Shown piece by piece: positions 6,789-14,014 of a stretch of DNA of 24,389 nucleotides (position 1 is the first letter of the stretch; each line of letters opens with the position of its first letter). The notes below the pieces were generated by a model. That model saw only the letters and a list, made by a program, of their open reading frames with translations. It had not been told where the DNA came from and made no database searches. The stretch is from RUG023 sp900315435 (GTDB lineage: Bacteria; Spirochaetota; Spirochaetia; Sphaerochaetales; Sphaerochaetaceae). The translations under genes were made by a program, and so were the position numbers. The stretch lies in NCBI GenBank assembly GCA_902788205.1, contig CADAJJ010000033.1, forward strand, positions 1-24,389, in the 5' to 3' direction.

Positions 6789-8407
6789 CAGTTGCCTCCT
6801 TTGACTGCCTGTCCGACCATCAGCAGGCCGAAGTCCGAACTCGGGTTGCTGGCAGGAAGAATCCCGCCCACCTTGCCATCGGTGATGATGGCGATCCGGT
6901 CGCAAATCGAGCGCAGTTCCTCGAGCTCGCTGCTGATCATGACGATGGTCGTGCCGTATTTCTGGTTGTATTCCTTCAGGACGCGAAGCACGAGCTGCTT
7001 GGCACCGATATCGATACCTCGGGTAGGCTCGCTGACAAACAACAGCTTGGGCTGCATGGCAAAGGCTTTGGCAAGGCAGACCTTCTGCTGGTTGCCGCCG
7101 GAAAGCTCCCTAGCATGCTGCTTGGATGAAGTGCATTTGATTTCCAGCATGTCGATGTATGTTCTTGTCACCTCGCCGATGGCGTTGACATCGCGCCAGG
7201 TGATCGGCCCCTTCTTCAGAAGGTACTTGCCCTGCACCTGCATGGCCTCGAAACTGATGTTCCACTCAAGGGATTCGTCCAGCAGCAGTCCCACTCCCCT
7301 GCGGTCCTCGCTGACAAAGGCGAGTCCGGCGTCCAGGCAGGCCTTCGGGTCATTCAGGGCGACTTCCTTTCCTTCGAAGGAGACCTTTCCACCGGCCGGA
7401 AACAGACCCATGACGCCATTGGGGATACCCAGCTTCCCCTGCCCGGCAAGGCCGCCGATCCCGAGGATCTCGCCGCGATGGATGTCAAGGTTGACGTCAC
7501 GTACCACCTCGCCGGTCATGTTGACCCAGAGATTGCGGATCTCCATGTCCACCGGATGGGACGCGTAATCGAAGTGACGGTTTTCCTGCTTGTCCAGGGA
7601 AATCTCACGCCCGACCATCCATTGGGCGATGTCGTGGACGTTGACGTTCTTGTCGTTGACGACCTGCTTGATGATCCTGCCGTCCCGCATGACCATGATC
7701 TGGTCGCAGACATCGATGATTTCCTGCAGACGGTGGCTGATGAAGATGATGGCGATGTTCTGGGCTGCCAGGTTCTTCATCGCCTTCAGCAGGCTCTGGG
7801 CCTCCTGCTCGGAGAGAACCGCGGTCGGCTCGTCTAGCACCAGCAGGCGGATCTTGCCGGCTGTATCCGAGTCCTCCTTGGAGAGCTCGCGGGCAATTTC
7901 GGTGAACTGCTTGTGTCCTACCGGCATCTGCCCCACCACCATGTCCGCATCCAGCTTGACCCCAAGGCGGTCGATCGCCTTCTTTGCCGAAGCCTCGAGC
8001 TTTGCCCGGTCGATGATGTTCATGCGCTCGCCAAAAAGGTTGGCAGCCCAATGGTTCTTTACCGGCTCGCGGTTGAGCAGGATGTTCTCCGCGGCAGTGA
8101 AATCCGGGAGCAATGAGAACTCCTGATGGACCATGCCGATTCCTGCGTCCAAGGCATCCAGTGACGAGGTGAAATGGACGACAGTTCCATCAATCAGCAC
8201 TTCTCCGCCGTAACCACCAGTCTCGCTGATCTCGTTCATGCCAAAAAGGATTTTCATCAGCGTGGACTTGCCAGCGCCATTCTCCCCGACGAGACCGAGA
8301 ATCTCTCCTTTGCCGAGCGTGAAACTGACGTCACCCAGAACTTGGTTCCCAAAGAACGACTTGCTGATATGACGCATTTCAAGCAACGGTACTTCCTGTG
8401 CTTCCAT
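6788..8407 (-). CDS. Two-domain ABC transporter ATPase (RbsA/YufO type)
   Basis: This 539-residue protein has two fused nucleotide-binding domains and powers the import complex from the cytoplasmic face. Domain 1 has a canonical Walker A (GENGAGKST, 41-49), Q-loop Q95, Walker B 'LLVLDEPT' (188-195) and switch histidine H225, but its signature is degenerate (about 'MPVGHKQ', 161-167). Domain 2 is the mirror image. Its Walker A is degenerate (GGLAGQGKLG, about 318-327), it has a perfect signature LSGGNQQK (435-442), and its Walker B reads 'LLFVSEPTRG', with serine where aspartate is usual. By family knowledge such asymmetry leaves one productive ATP site formed by domain 1 Walker A and domain 2 signature. 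The start follows AAGGA. An upstream hairpin separates it from the binding-protein gene. Confidence 0.93.
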   Translation of the reverse strand: MEAQEVPLLEMRHISKSFFGNQVLGDVSFTLGKGEILGLVGENGAGKSTLMKILFGMNEISETGGYGGEVLIDGTVVHFTSSLDALDAGIGMVHQEFSLLPDFTAAENILLNREPVKNHWAANLFGERMNIIDRAKLEASAKKAIDRLGVKLDADMVVGQMPVGHKQFTEIARELSKEDSDTAGKIRLLVLDEPTAVLSEQEAQSLLKAMKNLAAQNIAIIFISHRLQEIIDVCDQIMVMRDGRIIKQVVNDKNVNVHDIAQWMVGREISLDKQENRHFDYASHPVDMEIRNLWVNMTGEVVRDVNLDIHRGEILGIGGLAGQGKLGIPNGVMGLFPAGGKVSFEGKEVALNDPKACLDAGLAFVSEDRRGVGLLLDESLEWNISFEAMQVQGKYLLKKGPITWRDVNAIGEVTRTYIDMLEIKCTSSKQHARELSGGNQQKVCLAKAFAMQPKLLFVSEPTRGIDIGAKQLVLRVLKEYNQKYGTTIVMISSELEELRSICDRIAIITDGKVGGILPASNPSSDFGLLMVGQAVKGGN

Positions 8408-8483
8408 AAACGATCCTTTTCCTCAATGCAAATGAGCAAGAGCTCTTTATCCATAGGACGAACAGCTATTGCCCATCAAGAGA

Positions 8484-8518
8484 CAGGAAAAGGGGAAATA
8501 CCCATTCCCCTCTTCCTG
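8484..8518 (-). terminator. Intercistronic hairpin after the DUF3798-type gene
   Basis: A 14-bp stem with one mismatch and a 7-base loop lies in the 122-bp gap between the binding-protein gene and the ATPase gene. On the minus strand it is followed by TCTCTTGATG rather than a proper T-run. It is therefore probably a partial terminator or an mRNA-stabilising 3' structure that raises binding protein relative to the membrane complex. The ATPase gene may also be served by a promoter in 8408-8483; I see no clear one. Confidence 0.6.
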
Positions 8519-8529
8519 CGAAACCTTTG

Positions 8530-9771
8530 TTATTTGATGGTGTAGTACTTTTCTGGAACCTCGACCTCGGTGGCGTGCATGTACCGATCCGGTTCGCGGC
8601 CCATGATGTAGGTATCCTGGTAGATCAGGACATGGTTCTTCGCCTGGACGCCCGTGTCGGCGTTGGTGTAGAAGTTTCCGTTCCAGTGGGCGTCACCCGT
8701 GAACTTGCCATAGGCCCTCATGATGTCGGGCAGGTTGTTCAGCTTGCTGGTGCCGTCCAGGACGTTGATCGCATGCTGTCCGAGACCGGCAGTCGTGGTG
8801 AAGCCGTAAGAATAAGCCCAGGTGCCGAAGCGGCCTGCGCCACCCTTGCTGACAATCGCGTCCTCGACCTTCTTCAGAATGGCCGGGAAGTTGCCAGCCT
8901 CAGCGGAAAGGTCAAGGCCAAGGGCTCCAGGATAGCCCATCAACGGGGACGGAAGGTCGGCTTCGATGAACATGCCGCCATAAGCCAGCAACTGCTTGAG
9001 CAACGGCTCGGTGTGGGCGTCGTTGGTGCAGAAGAAGGCGGCATCCTTGCCGTACTTCTCCACCCAGGCGGGGACGTTCTCAAGGATGTACTGCTGGGCG
9101 CCTGCGACACCGACGTCGCTGGTCGGATCCGGAGCGGTCTCCATGATGAACTGCATGCCGAGGTCCTTGCAGGTCTCGCGCATGATGGCGGCGCGGCGGC
9201 TCAGGGTCTCATAGGACATGTGGCGCGGGAACGAAATGTGGACGAAGGTCTTCGCGCCAAGCTCGTGGGCGGTGTGGATGATCAGGTAGCCACGGCTGAC
9301 GAAGTCGTTCTGGACGACCAAGTCGGCAGAACTCTCGATGACGGCGGGATCCTCGTGGGCCTCACCGGCAATGCACAGCACATCGGGTCTCTTCTCATGG
9401 ATTCTGCGGAAGGCTTCGGTGGTGCCAGGGACAGCCTGGTTGACGATGACCGCCTTCATCTTCGGGTCGTCGGCAAGGCCGGCGATGACGCTGATGGTGG
9501 TTTCCGCCTCTTCCATGAAGTTGTCAGGGTATGTGACGTGCTGGATCAATCCTCCGTCCTGTACGGTCCCGTACTCCTTGATCAGCTCCTCAGCGCCACG
9601 AAGGTCATCCTCGGACTGGGAGACGGTACCTGTGACGATACCGATGTGATAGTCACGGCCGCTGGCAGCTGGTGCCGCCGCTGGGGACGCCGGCGCTTCT
9701 TTAGCTCCATTTGCAAACGCAAAGGAGGAAGCGAGAGCGGTGCAGAGCAAAATTGACAAAAGCTTTTTCAT
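8530..9771 (-). CDS. DUF3798-family periplasmic binding protein of an ABC importer
   Basis: This 413-residue secreted protein leads the five-gene ABC operon and should be the substrate receptor. A Sec signal peptide (1-20, ending 'SFAFA') is followed by 'NGAKEAP' and a proline/alanine linker to about residue 37. The fold looks like a type I periplasmic binding protein: 'YHIGIVTGTVSQSEDDLRGA' opens the first lobe, with later repeating alpha/beta elements such as 'MKAVIVNQAVPGTTEAFRRI' and 'AAFFCTNDAHTEPLLKQLLA'. I recognise the pattern as DUF3798, a family without an assigned ligand as far as I know. ATG 9771 follows AGGAGAGG; an in-frame upstream start is rejected because it would mask the signal peptide. 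The neighbouring RbsC-type permeases suggest a sugar, nucleoside or similar small polar ligand. Confidence 0.85.
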   Translation of the reverse strand: MKKLLSILLCTALASSFAFANGAKEAPASPAAAPAASGRDYHIGIVTGTVSQSEDDLRGAEELIKEYGTVQDGGLIQHVTYPDNFMEEAETTISVIAGLADDPKMKAVIVNQAVPGTTEAFRRIHEKRPDVLCIAGEAHEDPAVIESSADLVVQNDFVSRGYLIIHTAHELGAKTFVHISFPRHMSYETLSRRAAIMRETCKDLGMQFIMETAPDPTSDVGVAGAQQYILENVPAWVEKYGKDAAFFCTNDAHTEPLLKQLLAYGGMFIEADLPSPLMGYPGALGLDLSAEAGNFPAILKKVEDAIVSKGGAGRFGTWAYSYGFTTTAGLGQHAINVLDGTSKLNNLPDIMRAYGKFTGDAHWNGNFYTNADTGVQAKNHVLIYQDTYIMGREPDRYMHATEVEVPEKYYTIK

Positions 9772-9813
9772 TCGACCTCTCCTTAAGAAAGTTTTGTCCA
9801 ATTGTAAAGAAAG

Positions 9814-9842
9814 AGTAGAATCATGGCAATGCGTTTATGCAT
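9814..9842 (-). promoter_or_regulatory. Putative promoter of the DUF3798 ABC operon with shared motif TGCGTTTATGCA
   Basis: On the minus strand ATGCAT (9842-9837) and TCTACT (9819-9814) are 17 bases apart and would start a leader of about 35-40 nt. The -35 lies in the 12-mer TGCGTTTATGCA (9830-9841), identical to 3310-3321 in the TRAP promoter and at the same offset to its -10. A common regulator is therefore plausible. Confidence 0.4.
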
Positions 9843-10196
9843 ATTTATACACATTTTTCTTCGTTTCCTGGATACTCTTTTCCAACGACAGGCAATTATT
9901 GCACTGGTCGTGAAAGAATGCTACGTTCTCCGACAAAAAGACTGCCCTTCCATGACAACCAAGGACTCGTTGTTCTTTTTTTTGAAGCGACAAAAATCCG
10001 GACATCAAATTCCAAAGGCGTTTTGCATACGCTTCTGGATACGAACTTTTCCACAAAATCACGAAATGCCCCGTTGTCTTCCTTGTTTTCCTATTTTTTC
10101 CATGCATATACTGATAAAAACGGAATCACTAGGAAATGCATTCATCACGCTTGTTGTTTTTCAACAACCGTTGACGATTCCCCCACAGGAGGCACC
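9843..10196. other. A+T-rich intergenic region without a supported gene
   Basis: This is most of the 425-bp gap between the divergent ABC operon and the secreted hydrolase gene. It is visibly richer in A+T than the flanking genes and contains several homopolymer runs. Frames open here lack a Shine-Dalgarno sequence and have no recognisable protein character. A short stem (TTGTTG at 10151-10156 and CAACAA at 10162-10167) lies 30 bases before the hydrolase start and could be an operator or leader hairpin. GCGTTTTGCAT at 10018-10028 resembles the shared promoter motif with one base missing. The hydrolase promoter must lie here, but I could not pick it. Confidence 0.5.
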
Positions 10197-11510
10197 ATGA
10201 AGAAAATGTTGTTGAGCTGCTTTGCACTCGCATGCGCGGCAGGAGCTTTTGCCCAGGGATATCCGAACGCCGAGGCGACAAATCCAGAGAAAATGCAGTG
10301 GCAGAAGGGATTCCCGCCGGCACCGGACAAGACACTCCATGCCGCCGATGGCTCGTATTTCCATTTTCCTGGATTGCGGTACAGCGTGAACCACATGCAG
10401 GAATTTTCTCCGACGAGAACCGTTCCTGCCGCGAAGGAGAAACTGTACACAGTAAAAACAAAATATGATCCAAACATTGATTCCATACGATTTATCCCGT
10501 GGGATTCCGACAAGGAGATGACGTTCGCCGAGTCGCTGGACGCGAACTACACAGACGGCATCATCATCATGCACAAAGGGAAAATCGTATACGAAGCATA
10601 TCCTGCGGGGCTCAAGCCGGACGGTTTGCATGCGGCAATGTCCGTGAGCAAGTCGTTCACCGGGACAATCGCCGCGATTCTTGAGGCGGAAGGCGTGCTT
10701 GATCCGTCAAAAACTGTTGCCGACTATCTTCCGGAGCTGAAAGACAGCGGCTTCGCGGATGCGACTGTGCGGCAGGTAATGGACATGACGACTGCAATCC
10801 AGTACAGCGAGGACTATAATGACCCGAACGCCGAAGTGTGGAAATACTCCGCGGCGGGAAACGTGTTCCGCCCGGCAGACTACAAAGGTCCTCAGAACTA
10901 CTACGAATACCTTGCAACCGTCAAGAAAATCGACGGACAAGAGCACGGCGAAGCATTCGGCTACCGCACGGTGAACACCGAACTGCTTGCCTGGATAAAC
11001 TCCAGGGTCACTGGCAAGGGACTGACAGAGCTTGTCTCCGAGAAAATCTGGAAACCGCTCGGCGCGCACTATGACGGCTACTACCAGGTCGATCCGTCGG
11101 GAATCGCGTTTGCCGGAGGCGGATTCAGCCTAAACCTGCGCGATATGGCGATGTTCGGAGAAATGATGCGGAACGGCGGAAAGCTGAAGGGCAAACAAAT
11201 CATTCCGGCACAAGCCGCGCGGGATATAGCGTGCGGTGGTTCTGACGAAGCATACAAAGCAGCTTTCGCAAAAGGCGGCGAGTATCCAAAGCTTGACGGC
11301 TGGAGCTACCATGACATGTGGTGGATCACGAACAATCCGCACGGCGCATATATGGCCCGCGGCGTCCACGGGCAGGCCATCTATATTGATCCGGCAGCCC
11401 AGATGGTGATCGCGCGCTTCGCGTCGACATACCTTGCGTCAAACAAGTACATCGACCCACTTTCCATTCCGGCATATGAAGCGGTGGCAGATTACCTGAT
11501 GAAAAAATGA
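10197..11510 (+). CDS. Secreted serine hydrolase, NylB/class C beta-lactamase fold
   Basis: This 437-residue protein has a cleavable signal peptide (1-20, ending 'AAGAFAQ'), so it is exported to the periplasm or beyond. The catalytic SxxK motif is S149-V-S-K152 ('AMSVSKSFTG'). The second-motif tyrosine is probably Y256 in 'FGYRTVNTELLAWI', and the third motif appears as H391-G392-Q ('GVHGQAIYID'). This arrangement is that of the penicillin-binding/class C beta-lactamase superfamily. The closest named subgroup I recall is 6-aminohexanoate-dimer hydrolase (NylB) and related esterases. The true substrate could be an ester, amide or peptide and cannot be read. The start has AGGAGG upstream. It appears monocistronic. 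Alanine is often GCG here, unlike the neighbours, hinting at separate ancestry. Confidence 0.85.
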   Translation: MKKMLLSCFALACAAGAFAQGYPNAEATNPEKMQWQKGFPPAPDKTLHAADGSYFHFPGLRYSVNHMQEFSPTRTVPAAKEKLYTVKTKYDPNIDSIRFIPWDSDKEMTFAESLDANYTDGIIIMHKGKIVYEAYPAGLKPDGLHAAMSVSKSFTGTIAAILEAEGVLDPSKTVADYLPELKDSGFADATVRQVMDMTTAIQYSEDYNDPNAEVWKYSAAGNVFRPADYKGPQNYYEYLATVKKIDGQEHGEAFGYRTVNTELLAWINSRVTGKGLTELVSEKIWKPLGAHYDGYYQVDPSGIAFAGGGFSLNLRDMAMFGEMMRNGGKLKGKQIIPAQAARDIACGGSDEAYKAAFAKGGEYPKLDGWSYHDMWWITNNPHGAYMARGVHGQAIYIDPAAQMVIARFASTYLASNKYIDPLSIPAYEAVADYLMKK

Positions 11511-11575
11511 ATTGCCAGTAGCGTATCCGTGGCCGTCGGTCCAGCCGGCGGTCACGCTTCTCTGTCCGCGACAAC

Positions 11576-11604
11576 AAAAGGAAAAGGCATGGCCTCTCCC
11601 CTTC
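11576..11604 (-). terminator. Probable terminator of guaB
   Basis: In minus-strand RNA, 13 consecutive pairs (four of them G-U) form around a CAU loop (11589-11591). The 3' arm runs into UUUUG, and the structure starts 10 bases beyond the guaB stop. It is weaker than the other terminators in the window because of the wobble pairs. Confidence 0.5.
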
Positions 11605-11614
11605 CTTGGCCCTG

Positions 11615-13132
11615 TCATCTCCCCGTTTGGGTGGAGGCGTTGTTGTCCTTCAAAAGCACGTCGTGCGCACCGCCTTCGACGATGCTGGTGGCGCTGACCA
11701 ACGTCAGCTTGGCGTTCTTCTGCAGCTCCTTGATGGAAAGACAGCCACAGTTGCACATGGTGCTCCGTACCTTGCTCAGCGTCATCTGCACGTTGTCCTT
11801 CAGGGCGCCCGCATACGGCACGTAGGAGTCGACCCCCTCGACAAAGGAGAGCTTGCCTCCTTTGCCACCCATGTCGTAGCGCTGCCAGTTGCGGGCACGA
11901 GCGGAACCCTCGCCCCAGTATTCCTTCATGTAGGAACCACCGACCGTCACCTTCTCGGTCGGACTCTCATCGAATCGGGCGAAGTAGCGGCCCAACATGA
12001 TGAAGTCGGCGCCCATGGCGAGGGCCAGGGTGACATGGTAGTCGAGGACGACACCACCGTCGGAGCAAATGGGGATGTAGACGCCCTTCTCCTCATAGTA
12101 CTGGTCGCGGGCTCGGGCAACATCGATGACGGCGGTCGCCTGGCCACGTCCGATTCCCTTGGTCTCCCGGGTGATGCAAATCGAGCCGCCGCCGATACCG
12201 ATCTTGACGAAATCGGCCCCACAGTCGGCCAGATAGCGGAAACCCTCGGCGTCGACGACATTGCCGGCTCCCACCTTCACCTTGTCTCCATAGGTGGCGC
12301 GGATCCAGGCAAGGGTGTCGGCCTGCCATTGACTGTATCCTTCCGAGGAATCGATGCAGAGGATGTCGGCTCCTGCATTGACCAAGGCAGGCACGCGCTC
12401 CTTGTAATCGCGGCTGTTGATGGCGGCACCCACCACGTAACGCTTGTGCTCGTCAAGCAGTTCGTTCGGGTTCTCCTTATGGCTGTCGTAGTCCTTGCGG
12501 AAGACAAAGTACTTCAGGTGCATCTGGTCGTCGACAATGGGAAGACTGTTCAGCTTATGGTCCCAGAGAATGTCGTTGGCCTCGCTCAGAGTGATCGGAT
12601 CCTTGGCGTAGACCAGTTTGGAGAGCGGAGTCATGAAAGAAGCGACCTTGCAGTCCAGGCTCATCCGGCTCGGTCTCCAGTCGCGGCTGGTGACGACACC
12701 ACAGAGTTTGCCGTTGGGAGTTCCATCCTCGGTCACGGCGATGGTCGAGTGGCCATGCTTTTCCTTCAGCTCGATGATGTCGGCCAGGCACTGCTGCGGG
12801 CGGATATTGGAGTCGCTTGGGACAAAACCTGCCTTGAACGCTTTGACGCGGGCGACCATCGCCGCTTCATCCTCGATGGATTGGGAGCAGTAAATGAAAG
12901 AAAGGCCGCCCTCGCGAGCCAGAGCCTCGGCCATCTTCTCGCCACTGACGCTCTGCATGGCGGCGCTGACCATCGGGATGTTCAGGGACATGGAGGGAGA
13001 CTCACCCTTCTTGTACTTCACGATCGGGGTTTTCAACGAGACGTTCGCAGGAATACAATCCCGGCTCGTGAAGCCAGGAACCAGCAGATACTCGCCAAAG
13101 GTATGGGAAGGTTCATTAAAATAATACGCCAT
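11615..13132 (-). CDS. guaB: Inosine-5'-monophosphate dehydrogenase
   Basis: This enzyme oxidises IMP to XMP with NAD+, the committed step to guanine nucleotides, in the cytoplasm. The 505-residue product has the full family layout: an N-terminal barrel part ('NIPMVSAAMQSVSG' near residue 55), a CBS-pair insert spanning about residues 100-230 ('GVVTSRDWR', 'NSLPIVDDQ'), then the catalytic core. Key motifs are 'ADILCIDSSEG', the phosphate/catalytic loop 'GIGGGSICITRETKGIGRG' with the nucleophilic cysteine, 'ICSDGGVV' and 'GADFIMLGRYFAR'. The loop has GGGSICITR rather than the more familiar GPGSICTTR, a variant I associate with a subgroup of bacterial enzymes. ATG 13132 follows GGAGG. It is transcribed from its own promoter downstream of adk. 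Confidence 0.95.
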   Translation of the reverse strand: MAYYFNEPSHTFGEYLLVPGFTSRDCIPANVSLKTPIVKYKKGESPSMSLNIPMVSAAMQSVSGEKMAEALAREGGLSFIYCSQSIEDEAAMVARVKAFKAGFVPSDSNIRPQQCLADIIELKEKHGHSTIAVTEDGTPNGKLCGVVTSRDWRPSRMSLDCKVASFMTPLSKLVYAKDPITLSEANDILWDHKLNSLPIVDDQMHLKYFVFRKDYDSHKENPNELLDEHKRYVVGAAINSRDYKERVPALVNAGADILCIDSSEGYSQWQADTLAWIRATYGDKVKVGAGNVVDAEGFRYLADCGADFVKIGIGGGSICITRETKGIGRGQATAVIDVARARDQYYEEKGVYIPICSDGGVVLDYHVTLALAMGADFIMLGRYFARFDESPTEKVTVGGSYMKEYWGEGSARARNWQRYDMGGKGGKLSFVEGVDSYVPYAGALKDNVQMTLSKVRSTMCNCGCLSIKELQKNAKLTLVSATSIVEGGAHDVLLKDNNASTQTGR

Positions 13133-13158
13133 GCTATCCTCCAAGGTAATTAGCGAAA

Positions 13159-13188
13159 TTTATAATCCTTATTTCCCAAACGACTCAA
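13159..13188 (-). promoter_or_regulatory. Putative guaB promoter
   Basis: On the minus strand TTGAGT (13188-13183) and TATAAA (13164-13159) are 18 bases apart, 26 bases before the guaB start. The -35 directly abuts a long inverted repeat (13189-13230). Confidence 0.5.
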
Positions 13189-13230
13189 CCCCTCTTCCGG
13201 CTTTGCATGAAGTTTTGTATGCCGGAGGGG
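13189..13230. repeat. Inverted repeat abutting the guaB -35 element
   Basis: Arms CCCCTCTTCCGGC (13189-13201) and GCCGGAGGGG (13221-13230) pair over ten bases, leaving a bulge of about three bases and a 19-base loop. It is not followed by a T-run in either direction. It lies between the adk terminator and the guaB promoter, so an operator or a secondary terminator for readthrough from adk are both possible. Confidence 0.45.
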
Positions 13231-13262
13231 AAATGCAACCGGTATAAAGACGCACGCATATG

Positions 13263-13287
13263 AAAAGGAGGCCCGTTTGGACCTCCT
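13263..13287 (-). terminator. Rho-independent terminator of adk
   Basis: On the minus strand the arms AGGAGGTCC and GGGCCTCCT form a 9-bp stem with one G-U pair and a four-base loop, followed by TTTTC. It starts seven bases after the adk stop codon. Confidence 0.7.
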
Positions 13288-13294
13288 CGTCATT

Positions 13295-13924
13295 TCAGGC
13301 CTTGACCAGGCTTGCCAGCTGCCTCATCACCTCTTCCGGGCTCTTGGAGGCGTCAAGGTCGACAATCAGACCTTTTTCCCGGTAGTAGTCGATCAACGGT
13401 TCGGTCGAGGCGGCATAGACCTCCAGACGATGCTTGATTGCCTCCGGCTTGTCGTCGTCGCGCTGGATCAACGGTTCGCCCGTCTCGTCATCGATTCCCT
13501 CTTTCTTCGGCGGGTTGAAGACGATGTGGTAGGTCTTGCCGGTGCTCTTGCAGATGCGTCTGCCTGACAGACGCCTGATGATCTCCTCATCGGCAAGGAC
13601 GAAGTTGACCACGGCATCCAGTTTGGACATCTCCGCCAGCGCGTCAGCCTGGACGATGGTCCTGGGGAATCCGTCAAGGATGAACCCCCTTGCGGCATCC
13701 TTCTCCTGGAGCCTGGTTCGGACCATGGCGATGGTCACCTCATCGGGCACCAGGCCGCCACTGGCAAGGATGGACTTCACCTGCTTGCCAAGCTCGGTCT
13801 CGTTTTTGATGTTCGAGCGGAACAAATCACCAGTCGAAATATGGGGAATCCGGTAATAGTCCTTCGCCAATGCTGCAATCGTGCCCTTGCCGGCTCCCGG
13901 AGGGCCAAGAAATACGAGATTCAT
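13295..13924 (-). CDS. adk: Adenylate kinase
   Basis: It catalyses AMP + ATP to 2 ADP in the cytoplasm. The 209-residue product begins with the P-loop GPPGAGKGT (7-15), followed by 'ISTGDLFR' (29-36), the AMP-binding 'GFILDGFPRT' (80-89) and the long-form LID domain from about residue 118 to 160 ('GRRICKSTGK...DDDKPEAIKHRL'). The LID has only one cysteine (C125), so it lacks the four-residue zinc site found in many Gram-positive enzymes. ATG 13924 follows GAGGTGAAAC; the frame is open far upstream but only as the shadow of the divergent gene. It is divergent by 90 bp from the uracil phosphoribosyltransferase gene and upstream of guaB, forming a nucleotide-metabolism block. Confidence 0.96.
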   Translation of the reverse strand: MNLVFLGPPGAGKGTIAALAKDYYRIPHISTGDLFRSNIKNETELGKQVKSILASGGLVPDEVTIAMVRTRLQEKDAARGFILDGFPRTIVQADALAEMSKLDAVVNFVLADEEIIRRLSGRRICKSTGKTYHIVFNPPKKEGIDDETGEPLIQRDDDKPEAIKHRLEVYAASTEPLIDYYREKGLIVDLDASKSPEEVMRQLASLVKA

Positions 13925-14014
13925 CGTTTCACCTCTCGCTTCATCATACCAACAAGCGAAGATTCTTTGCAACGCAGACGAAGATGCGCTACTATCACTG
14001 CGAAGGAGTCTTTC

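Noticed and set aside
5835..7568. 577-codon rightward open frame across the permease and ATPase genes
   Set aside because: It crosses two well-supported genes on the other strand and has low-complexity D/H/E-rich composition without motifs.
9823..10200. 125-codon open frame in the A+T-rich spacer
   Set aside because: It has no ribosome-binding site, overlaps the promoter and the shared motif, and its translation resembles random sequence rather than a protein.
11529..11555. 11-bp imperfect hairpin after the NylB-like hydrolase gene
   Set aside because: The pairing is good with two G-U pairs, but GCTTCTCTG rather than a T-run follows. I did not call it a terminator, though it may aid 3'-end formation.
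13133..13294. Purine-sensing riboswitch upstream of guaB
   Set aside because: The only structure is a simple inverted repeat upstream of the promoter. There is no three-way-junction pattern in the short leader.
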